NCBI GenBank assembly: GCA_965178655.1
Contig: OZ238266.1
Span: forward strand, 310,001-374,000
Origin: GCA-2733415 sp965178655
GTDB lineage: Bacteria; Bacteroidota; Bacteroidia; Flavobacteriales; Flavobacteriaceae
Reading direction: 5' to 3'
Length of the DNA stretch: 64,000 nt
Shown piece by piece: positions 57,053 to 64,000 of the stretch (its first letter is position 1; every line of letters starts with the position of its first letter). The notes beneath the pieces were generated by a model that had not been told where the DNA came from, did not search any database, and saw only the letters and a list, made by a program, of their open reading frames with translations. The position numbers and the translations under genes are program-made.

Positions 57053-57838
57053 TTAGTTTGCTTTAAAATATCCTTTCATTATTCCTCTCTTTGAATTTTT
57101 AATAAACATTAAAATTTCATCGCGCTCTTTTGAAATATTCATTTCTGCTTCAATAGTTGCGGTTGCTTGAGTGGTATTGTTTTTTCCTTGGTATAGGATT
57201 CTATATATGTTTTGAATTTCTCGTATTTTTTCGACAGAAAACCCTCGTCTTCTTAATCCTACAGAGTTAATACCTACATATGAAATTGGCTCACGAGCCG
57301 CCTTTACAAATGGTGGCACATCTTTACGTACTAGGGTTCCTCCTGTTACAAAAGCATGACTCCCTACGGTACAAAATTGATGTACAGCAACCATTCCTGC
57401 TAAAATTACATTATCGCCGATAGTAATATGTCCTGCTAAAGTACTGTTGTTTGAAAAAATACAGTTATCACCTACCACACAATCGTGTGCAATATGGCAA
57501 TATGCCATAATTAGACAGTTATTACCTATAACTGTTTTCATTTTATCGGTAGTTCCTCTATTAATGGTAACACATTCGCGAATGGTAACATTATCACCTA
57601 TTTCAACAGTTGTGTCTTCATCATTATACTTTAGATCTTGTGGTACTCCTGAAATTACTGCTCCTGGAAAAATACTACAGTTTTTACCAATTCGAGCACC
57701 TTCCATTATAGTAACGTTAGACCCTATCCAAGTTCCCTCTCCAATAACTACATTGTTATGAATAGTTGTAAAAGGTTCTATGACTACATTTTTAGCGATT
57801 TTTGCGCCTGGATGTACATAAGCTAGTGGTTGATTCAT
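57053..57838 (-). CDS. lpxA: UDP-N-acetylglucosamine acyltransferase
   Basis: First step of lipid A synthesis: adds a 3-hydroxyacyl chain to UDP-GlcNAc. 261 residues, a trimeric left-handed beta-helix (about 8-190) built of hexapeptides such as IGEGTWIGSNVTI. The active-site histidine is in YCHIAHDCVVGDN, and the C-terminal helical part begins at RRRGFSVEKIREIQ. It lies 21 bp after lpxC-fabZ. Confidence 0.95.
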   Translation of the reverse strand: MNQPLAYVHPGAKIAKNVVIEPFTTIHNNVVIGEGTWIGSNVTIMEGARIGKNCSIFPGAVISGVPQDLKYNDEDTTVEIGDNVTIRECVTINRGTTDKMKTVIGNNCLIMAYCHIAHDCVVGDNCIFSNNSTLAGHITIGDNVILAGMVAVHQFCTVGSHAFVTGGTLVRKDVPPFVKAAREPISYVGINSVGLRRRGFSVEKIREIQNIYRILYQGKNNTTQATATIEAEMNISKERDEILMFIKNSKRGIMKGYFKAN

Positions 57839-57859
57839 GTATTTATTGTTTTAGTACTA

Positions 57860-59257
57860 TTATTTTTTTGCTATTTGTGCCATCATTTCTGCTTCTGCAA
57901 CTACTTTTCCGTTGGCATAGGCATAGGCTTGCATATGACAAATTCCTCTACGAATTGGTGTAATTAGACTACAGTGAAAAAACAACGTGTCTCCTGGCAA
58001 TACTTTACGTTTAAATTTAACATTATCAATTTTCATGAAAAATGTTAAGTAATTTTCAGGATCTGGAACAGTACTTAAAACAAGCACTCCTCCTGTTTGC
58101 GCCATAGCTTCTACCTGTAATACCCCTGGCATTACTGGAGCTCCAGGAAAATGCCCTACAAAAAAGGGTTCATTCATGGTTACGTTTTTCATTCCAACAA
58201 CATGGCTATCAGAAAGCTCTAGTATTCTATCTATTAATAAAAATGGTGGCCTATGTGGTAGCATATCCATTATTTGATGAATATCCATTAATGGCGGTTG
58301 ATTTACATCATAACTAGGAACAAAATTTCTTTTTTCTTCCTTTATTATTTTTGCCATTTTTTTAGCAAACTGAGTATTTACATAGTGTCCTGGCTTAGAT
58401 GCTATTACCTTTCCGCGAATACGTGTGCCTATTAATGCTAAGTCTCCTATAACATCTAATAGTTTGTGTCTTGCAGCTTCATTTGGGTAATGCAATGTAA
58501 GGTTATCTAATATACCGTTAGATTTTACAGATACAGCATCTTTATTAAATGCCTTTTTTAATTTTTCCATTGTACCGTCAGATATTTCTTTATCGACATA
58601 TACAATGGCATTATTTAAATCACCTCCTTGAATTAATCCGTGATCTAACAGCATTTCTATTTCATGCAAAAAGCTAAATGTTCTTGCTTCTGAAATACGT
58701 TCTTTAAAATCTGATAAGTGTTCTAGCACTGCATTTTGTGTGCCTAATACTTTGGTGTTATAGTCCACCATAGTAGTTACTTGATATTCATCTGCAGGCA
58801 TAATCATTATTTCACACCCGGAAACGTCATCGGTATATTTAATAATTTCTTTTACAATATATTCTTCACGCGCTACATCTAATGTTTCAATACCTGCTTC
58901 TTCTATAGCGGCCACAAAAAACTTTGATGAGCCATCCATTATTGGAGGTTCTGGCGCATTCATTTCAATTAAACAATTGTCAACTTCCAAACCTACTAAA
59001 GCCGCTAGCACATGTTCTGATGTGTTTATCTGCACACCGTTATGCTCCATGTTAGTACCGCGTTGTGTTTCGGTAACATATTCTGCCTTAGCTTGTATAA
59101 TTGGTTTGTCTTCTAAGTCAGCTCTTAAAAAGGCATATCCGTGATTTGCTGGTGCTGGCTTAAATGTAATAGTTACATTTTTACCTGTATGTAATCCTAC
59201 TCCAGTAAGAGATACTTCCTTTTTAAGGGTTGTTTGTTTTGTAACACTATTACTCAT
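57860..59257 (-). CDS. lpxC-fabZ: Bifunctional UDP-3-O-acyl-GlcNAc deacetylase / 3-hydroxyacyl-ACP dehydratase
   Basis: 465 residues. The LpxC zinc amidase fills about 1-305: GVGLHTGKNVTITFKPAP, the histidine in SEHVLAALVGLE, MDGSSKFFV, and HKLLDVIGDLALIG. The FabZ hot-dog domain (about 315-465) has MLPHRPPFLLIDRI and the catalytic histidine in GHFPGAPVMPGVLQVEAMAQ. The fusion couples commitment to lipid A with fatty-acid elongation and is a hallmark of Bacteroidota. Its start overlaps the lpxD end by 8 bp. Confidence 0.97.
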   Translation of the reverse strand: MSNSVTKQTTLKKEVSLTGVGLHTGKNVTITFKPAPANHGYAFLRADLEDKPIIQAKAEYVTETQRGTNMEHNGVQINTSEHVLAALVGLEVDNCLIEMNAPEPPIMDGSSKFFVAAIEEAGIETLDVAREEYIVKEIIKYTDDVSGCEIMIMPADEYQVTTMVDYNTKVLGTQNAVLEHLSDFKERISEARTFSFLHEIEMLLDHGLIQGGDLNNAIVYVDKEISDGTMEKLKKAFNKDAVSVKSNGILDNLTLHYPNEAARHKLLDVIGDLALIGTRIRGKVIASKPGHYVNTQFAKKMAKIIKEEKRNFVPSYDVNQPPLMDIHQIMDMLPHRPPFLLIDRILELSDSHVVGMKNVTMNEPFFVGHFPGAPVMPGVLQVEAMAQTGGVLVLSTVPDPENYLTFFMKIDNVKFKRKVLPGDTLFFHCSLITPIRRGICHMQAYAYANGKVVAEAEMMAQIAKK

Positions 59258-60278
59258 TGTCTTTTATTTTTTTCTCCAACGCACTAATTCGTTGTACAAT
59301 ATTAGGTAAATTTTTAAAATGAATCGAAGATCTCACAGAGTTATTATAATCTATAGCTGGTGTACCATTAAGTACTTTACCACTTTTTATAGATTGAACA
59401 ATACCTGATTGGCCTTGTACTTGTACATTATCGCCTACTGTTAAATGACCTGACACCCCTACTTGTCCACCAATCATACAGTGTTTTCCTATTTTAGTAG
59501 ACCCTGCAATTCCTGTTTGAGAGGCAATTACTGTATGTTCTTTAATTTCTACATTATGGGCTATTTGAACTTGGTTATCTAGTTTTACCCCTTTTCGGAT
59601 AATAGTAGACCCCAGTGTTGCACAATCAATTGTGGTTGCCGCACCAATTTCTACATCATCTTCAATAATTACATTTCCGGTTTGTGGTACTTTTTGATAT
59701 GCACCATTTTCATCAGGTGCAAAGCCAAAGCCATCAGCACCAATTATTGCGCCACTATTAATAATACAATTATTTCCTATTTCGGTTTCTGAATAAATCT
59801 TTACTCCAGAATACAGCGTTACATTATTAGCAATAATAACATTATCACCAACATATACATGCGGATATATTTTTACATTGTTGCCTAATTTTACATTTTC
59901 TCCTAAATAAGAAAACGCGCCTAAATAAACATTATCGCCATAAGTAGCTGTGTCAGCAGCAAAACTTGGCGACTCTATTCCTGTTTTATTATTTTTTGCT
60001 TCGTTATAATACGCCAATAATGTTGAGAATGACTTATAGGCATCTGCTACTTTAATAAGAGTAGTTGTTATTGGTCTTTCAGGAGAAAAATCAGCATTAA
60101 CAATAGTTACCGATGCTTTTGTTGTATATATAAACGATGTATATTTAGGGTTTGCTAAAAATGTTAGCGCTCCTGAAACACCTTCTTCTATCTTAGATAA
60201 TTTAGATACTTTTGCTTCTGGGTTACCAATAACCTCTCCGTCTAAAATACCTGCTATTTGTGCTGCTGTAAATTCCAT
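59250..60278 (-). CDS. lpxD: UDP-3-O-(3-hydroxyacyl)glucosamine N-acyltransferase
   Basis: Third lipid A step, N-acylation of UDP-3-O-acyl-glucosamine. 342 residues, the usual length. N-terminal uridine-binding domain (about 1-100: FTAAQIAGILDGEVIG), then beta-helix hexapeptides (LGAFSYLGENVKLGNNVKIY), the catalytic HNVEI motif region (QIAHNVEIKEHTVIASQTG) and a C-terminal helix ending ISALEKKIKDNE. First lpx gene of the operon, 21 bp after the HD gene. Confidence 0.95.
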   Translation of the reverse strand: MEFTAAQIAGILDGEVIGNPEAKVSKLSKIEEGVSGALTFLANPKYTSFIYTTKASVTIVNADFSPERPITTTLIKVADAYKSFSTLLAYYNEAKNNKTGIESPSFAADTATYGDNVYLGAFSYLGENVKLGNNVKIYPHVYVGDNVIIANNVTLYSGVKIYSETEIGNNCIINSGAIIGADGFGFAPDENGAYQKVPQTGNVIIEDDVEIGAATTIDCATLGSTIIRKGVKLDNQVQIAHNVEIKEHTVIASQTGIAGSTKIGKHCMIGGQVGVSGHLTVGDNVQVQGQSGIVQSIKSGKVLNGTPAIDYNNSVRSSIHFKNLPNIVQRISALEKKIKDNE

Positions 60279-60299
60279 TATGGCAAATATAAAAAATTG

Positions 60300-61526
60300 T
60301 TATAGGTCTTTAGGGTAACAGACAAAGTATTTTTTAACAGGACTAGATAAGGCCTTTAAATTAAGATGATCTGACGCGTCTGTAACATCTACCACTTCAT
60401 TATTTTTTAACCAAATACGTATGCCTTCTTTATCTTTATTATAAGCCTGATTTACTACGGTTGATTTAAACACAAAATAGGAAACCTCCTCGTCTGACAA
60501 ATCATACTTTTGTTTTGCTTTATTCTGAAGTTGCTCAAATTCAACTGATGTCATTTCTGATGGTGATAGTGTGATTTTTAACAAATCTCTATTAATAATC
60601 ATTTTAGACAAATTAGACAACACTACATCTTTATGTGCCATCCATGATTTTAAAGCTGAAACAATATCATAATCATCTAATTTCGAAAACACCAACAAAA
60701 CCTCTTTATTAAAATTTGTTTCGTTTATCTGATGTTTTAAAAAATAATCAAAAGGTATGCTTGCTGGTACTTCAATACCACGTTGAACCAGTTCTTTTGC
60801 ACGCTTTAACACTTTTACTAATAAACTTTCTGCTACTACACTTGTTTTATGCAAATATACCTGCCAATACATTAAGCGTCGTGCCAACAAAAACTTCTCT
60901 ACAGAATACACGCCTTTTTCTTCAACAACCAACTGGTCATCAACTACATTAAGCATTGTAATTAAGCGTTCGGAATTAATATTCCCTTCGGCTACTCCTG
61001 TATAAAAGCTATCGCGCTTTAGATAGTCTGACCTATCCATATCTAACTGGCTACTAATAAGCTGTAAAAAAAACCTGCGATGATAACTGCCTTTAAATAT
61101 TGATATTGCTAAAGATAACGCCCCATTAAACTCTTCGTTTAAGGCGTTCATAAATTTTAATGAAATCTCCTCATGGGTTGTTCCCTCTACAATGCTATGC
61201 TCCATAGCGTGAGAAAATGGTCCGTGTCCAATATCATGCAATAAAATTGCTAATTGCAACCCCGTAGCTTCTTCCTTAGAAATTGCCACCCCCTTAAAGC
61301 GAAGCACTTGTATTGCTTTAGACATTAAGTGCATGCATCCTAATGCATGATGAAAACGGGTGTGATGCGCCCCTGGGTAAACCAAATAGGTCAAGCCCAT
61401 TTGTGAAACCCTACGCAAGCGCTGAAAATATTCGTGCTGTATAACATCAAAAATAAGTTCATTAGGAATTGTAATAAATCCGTAGATTGGGTCGTTTAAT
61501 ATTTTAAGTTTGTTATTTACTTTCAA
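60300..61526 (-). CDS. HD-domain phosphohydrolase (dNTPase/SAMHD1-like)
   Basis: 408 residues. FQRLRRVSQMGLTYLVYPGAHHTRFHHALG (start about 35) holds the first metal histidine, LAILLHDIGHGPFSHAMEH (about 92-110) the HD pair, and DMDRSDYLKRDSFYTG the last aspartate. These are the hallmarks of YdhJ/SAMHD1-like dNTP or nucleotide phosphohydrolases. Its substrate is not evident. It leads the lipid A operon; it is divergent from porX with an 89-bp gap. Confidence 0.88.
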   Translation of the reverse strand: MKVNNKLKILNDPIYGFITIPNELIFDVIQHEYFQRLRRVSQMGLTYLVYPGAHHTRFHHALGCMHLMSKAIQVLRFKGVAISKEEATGLQLAILLHDIGHGPFSHAMEHSIVEGTTHEEISLKFMNALNEEFNGALSLAISIFKGSYHRRFFLQLISSQLDMDRSDYLKRDSFYTGVAEGNINSERLITMLNVVDDQLVVEEKGVYSVEKFLLARRLMYWQVYLHKTSVVAESLLVKVLKRAKELVQRGIEVPASIPFDYFLKHQINETNFNKEVLLVFSKLDDYDIVSALKSWMAHKDVVLSNLSKMIINRDLLKITLSPSEMTSVEFEQLQNKAKQKYDLSDEEVSYFVFKSTVVNQAYNKDKEGIRIWLKNNEVVDVTDASDHLNLKALSSPVKKYFVCYPKDL

Positions 61527-61615
61527 CAGATATATATTTATCTTTTAATTATAATTTGTATAACACAAACTTAACAATTAGTTTAGTACTTTAACGGCAA
61601 ATTAAATTTTAATTT

Positions 61616-63166
61616 ATGACCAACACCATTAGCATTCTTTGGGTAGATGATGAAATTAACCATCTTAAACCACATATTATATTTTTAGAACAAAAAAATT
61701 GCACTGTAACCACTTGCTGTAGTGGTGCTGAAGCACTAGAAGTTATTAACAATCAACACTTTGATATTATTTTTTTAGATGAAAATATGCCAGGTTTGTC
61801 AGGCTTAGAAACACTCAGTATTCTAAAAGAGAAAGTAAGTCATATTCCGGTTGTAATGATTACTAAGAGTGAAGAAGAGGCTATCATGGAAGAGGCTATT
61901 GGTGCTAAAATATCTGACTACCTCATCAAACCAGTTAACCCTAATCAAATTCTACTCAGTATTAAGAAAAACTTAGACTACTCTAGGTTAATTTCAGAAA
62001 AAACCACAGCAAATTACCAGCAAGAATTTCGAAAAATATCTATGGATTTAGCCATGGTTAACTCTTGGGAGGAATGGAGTGAACTATACCAAAAACTCGT
62101 TTATTGGGAAATTTCTCTTGAAAACATTGAAGATGCAGGCATGCAAGAAATATTAATTTCTCAAAAAGAAGACGCCAATAACGCTTTTTTTAAATTCATT
62201 TCTAAGAATTACGCCTCATGGTTTAACAACAATGCCGATGCACCAATATTATCACACACATTATTTAAAAACTGGATTGCCCCAGAGATTAGCAAACAAC
62301 CCACCTTGCTAATTGTAGTAGATAATTTGCGATATGACCAATGGAAAGCATTTGAGCCAGTAGTTGCTAACCATTATAAAAAAATTAAAGAAGATCCTTT
62401 TTGTAGTATACTCCCAACAGCCACACAATACGCTCGAAACGCAATTTTTTCTGGGCTAACACCTGCAGACATGGCTAAACTACATCCCAATTATTGGAAA
62501 AATGATACTGATGATGGGGGGAAGAATTTATTTGAAAACGAATTCTTAACCGCACAACTAAAACGACTAGGATTAAATATTACACATGAATACCATAAAA
62601 TAACCAACCTAAATAATGGTAAAAAACTAGCTAAAAACTTTAAGTCATGTGCAAAAAACGATTTAACTGTAGTTGTATACAATTTTGTAGATATGCTATC
62701 GCATTCTAAAACAGACATGGAAGTTATTAAGGAACTTGCTTCAGACGATAAAGCATACAGATCTCTAACACAAAGCTGGTTTAAAAACTCTCCGTTATTA
62801 GATATTATCATACAAGCGCAAGCGCTGAACATGAAGCTAATTATTACAACCGATCATGGTACTATAAACACCTCTACCCCTACTAAAGTAATTGGAGACA
62901 AACAAATTAGTGCTAACTTGAGATACAAAACAGGTAAAAGCTTAAGTTATAACAACAAAGATGTATTTGCTGTTAAAAACCCTAAAGAAATACATTTACC
63001 CAGTATCCATATGAGCAGTTCTTTTATATTTGCAAAAGGTAATTTGTTTTTTGCTTACCCAAATAATTATAACCACTATGTGAGTTATTTTAAAAACACC
63101 TATCAACATGGCGGTATATCTTTAGAAGAAATGATTATTCCTTTTGCTGTTTTAACCCCTAGATAA
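61616..63166 (+). CDS. porX: Type IX secretion response regulator PorX (PglZ-type alkaline phosphatase domain)
   Basis: 516 residues. Residues 1-120 form a receiver domain: acidic pocket D11/D12, phosphoacceptor D55 (FLDENMPG), T83, and K105 in YLIKPVNP. Residues ~180-516 form a PglZ/alkaline-phosphatase domain, with LLIVVDNLRYDQW, the nucleophile threonine in LPTATQYARN, and TTDHGTI. PorX with the kinase PorY controls type IX gene expression. PorY and the sigma factor SigP are not in the window. Divergent from the HD gene, followed 12 bp later by tsaE. Confidence 0.93.
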   Translation: MTNTISILWVDDEINHLKPHIIFLEQKNCTVTTCCSGAEALEVINNQHFDIIFLDENMPGLSGLETLSILKEKVSHIPVVMITKSEEEAIMEEAIGAKISDYLIKPVNPNQILLSIKKNLDYSRLISEKTTANYQQEFRKISMDLAMVNSWEEWSELYQKLVYWEISLENIEDAGMQEILISQKEDANNAFFKFISKNYASWFNNNADAPILSHTLFKNWIAPEISKQPTLLIVVDNLRYDQWKAFEPVVANHYKKIKEDPFCSILPTATQYARNAIFSGLTPADMAKLHPNYWKNDTDDGGKNLFENEFLTAQLKRLGLNITHEYHKITNLNNGKKLAKNFKSCAKNDLTVVVYNFVDMLSHSKTDMEVIKELASDDKAYRSLTQSWFKNSPLLDIIIQAQALNMKLIITTDHGTINTSTPTKVIGDKQISANLRYKTGKSLSYNNKDVFAVKNPKEIHLPSIHMSSSFIFAKGNLFFAYPNNYNHYVSYFKNTYQHGGISLEEMIIPFAVLTPR

Positions 63167-63178
63167 TATTAAATATAA

Positions 63179-63592
63179 TTGAAAAAAACATACCATATAA
63201 CCGATCTTGCAAGTATTGCAAAAACAATACTTGACACAAACAAAACTCCTAAAACGATATTGTTTTATGGGGAAATGGGTGTTGGAAAAACAACCCTTAT
63301 CAAGGAATTAGCAAAGCAGCTTGGTATAACCGAACTAACTTCAAGTCCAACGTTTTCTATTGTAAATGAATACCAAGAAAACCAAAACACCATTTTTCAT
63401 TTTGATTTTTACAGAATAAATCATGAAGAAGAAGTGTACGATATTGGCATTGAAGATTATTTTTATCAAAATGCATGGTGCTTTGTAGAGTGGCCAGAAA
63501 AGATACCTAATTTACTGCCTGAAAACGCAATTAGCATTCAGCTAGATAAGAATAGTGACGGCAGTAGAAGCATTGAATTTCCTAGTGCTTGA
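63179..63592 (+). CDS. tsaE: tRNA threonylcarbamoyladenosine biosynthesis ATPase TsaE
   Basis: Partner of TsaB/TsaD in making t6A37 on tRNAs that read ANN codons. 137 residues, normal. P-loop YGEMGVGKTTLIKELA (about 30-45), SSPTFSIVNEY switch, HFDFYRI and VEWPEKI (Walker B-like part). It begins with TTG at 63179; no nearby ATG fits, and the N-terminus aligns well with family members. 12 bp after porX, so probably co-transcribed. Confidence 0.93.
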   Translation: MKKTYHITDLASIAKTILDTNKTPKTILFYGEMGVGKTTLIKELAKQLGITELTSSPTFSIVNEYQENQNTIFHFDFYRINHEEEVYDIGIEDYFYQNAWCFVEWPEKIPNLLPENAISIQLDKNSDGSRSIEFPSA

Positions 63593-63695
63593 TAAAAATA
63601 CTCTTAGCGTTTAATTGGTGCCAGTAAAAGATTTAAACCTTTGCTGTAATGCTGCTATTAAAAATAATCGTAATTTAGTCGCAAACGACTAAACT

Positions 63696-64000
63696 ATGAG
63701 CAAGAAATCATCCCCTTTTTCTAAAGAGCAATTATTACCTCAGGAGGAAACATTAGCATTATTTAAAGAAAAAGACAATCTGTTTATAGGGATTCCAAAA
63801 GAGACGTCTTACCAAGAAAAAAGAGTCTGTTTAACTCCTGATGCAGTTGCTGCACTAGTGAGTCATGGTCATCGGATTATCTTAGAATCTAATGCTGGTA
63901 AACATGCTGGTTTTACAGACACAGAATACAGCGAGGCTGGAGCAGAAATCACTAACGATACTAAAAAAGTATTTGCTTGCCCCATTCTTTTAAAAGTAGA
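63696..64000 (+). CDS. ald: Alanine dehydrogenase (5' part, runs off the window)
   Basis: First 101 codons from ATG 63696, open to the window edge. After an N-terminal extension (about 34 residues, beginning MSKKSSPFSKEQLLPQEE) come IGIPKETSYQEKRVCLTPDAV and LESNAGKHAGFTDTEYSEAGAEI, the start of the alanine dehydrogenase / NAD(P) transhydrogenase alpha fold. It converts alanine to pyruvate with NAD+. Truncated only by the window; the rest lies downstream. The porX-tsaE-ald order is common in Flavobacteriaceae. Confidence 0.88.
   Translation, partial: MSKKSSPFSKEQLLPQEETLALFKEKDNLFIGIPKETSYQEKRVCLTPDAVAALVSHGHRIILESNAGKHAGFTDTEYSEAGAEITNDTKKVFACPILLKV

Overview
The window is a chromosomal segment of a marine-type member of the Flavobacteriaceae (Bacteroidota). 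The evidence is low G+C, promoters of the Bacteroidota type (TTG about 19-21 bp upstream of TAnnTTTG), a fused lpxC-fabZ gene, two type IX secretion genes (porQ and the PglZ-type regulator porX), a long PurM, UMF1-family and sodium:solute transporters, and many flavobacterial lipoproteins. I cannot name the genus from reading alone.

Layout. 1-8,000: ribB with a dead second domain, guaB-purM, an ECF sigma factor followed by a 48-residue ORF, and uvrA. 8,090-13,800: one complete rRNA operon on the minus strand (16S, tRNA-Ile, tRNA-Ala, 23S, 5S) with tandem promoters and a strong terminator; its spacers and upstream flank contain 7-bp-phased degenerate repeats. 14,000-25,300: cell-wall amidase, divergent lptD-ridA, a glycolytic operon pfkA-gapA-sugar kinase preceded by two adjacent minisatellites, a sodium:solute symporter and a biotin-dependent carboxylase beta subunit. 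25,300-30,000: an AT-rich accessory block of small unknown genes, separated by hairpin-rich spacers and including an unusual BatD-like/aspartic-protease fusion. 30,000-41,000: rpsA, cmk, porQ, lon, a calcium-repeat lipoprotein, a UMF1 transporter and lpdA. 41,017-54,100: two 1,394-bp copies of one IS3-family element in inverted orientation bracket about 10 kb (aroQ, an outer-membrane barrel, a DEAD helicase, a mechanosensitive channel, a four-gene lipoprotein cluster with YHYH, MORN, SCO and sulfatase proteins, and rlmI). 54,100-61,530: sucD and the lipid A operon (HD hydrolase, lpxD, lpxC-fabZ, lpxA, efp, a second lpxD-like gene, a SnoaL-like gene). 61,600-64,000: porX, tsaE and the 5' end of alanine dehydrogenase.

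How the genes connect. lptD and the lpx cluster make and export lipid A; porX and porQ serve type IX secretion; pfkA-gapA, lpdA and sucD are central carbon metabolism; guaB, purM and cmk supply nucleotides. The most unusual signals are the heptamer-phased arrays round the rRNA operon, the two arrays upstream of pfkA, a shared palindrome placed at the same distance from the -7 boxes of two unrelated genes, and the BatD-like/protease fusion.
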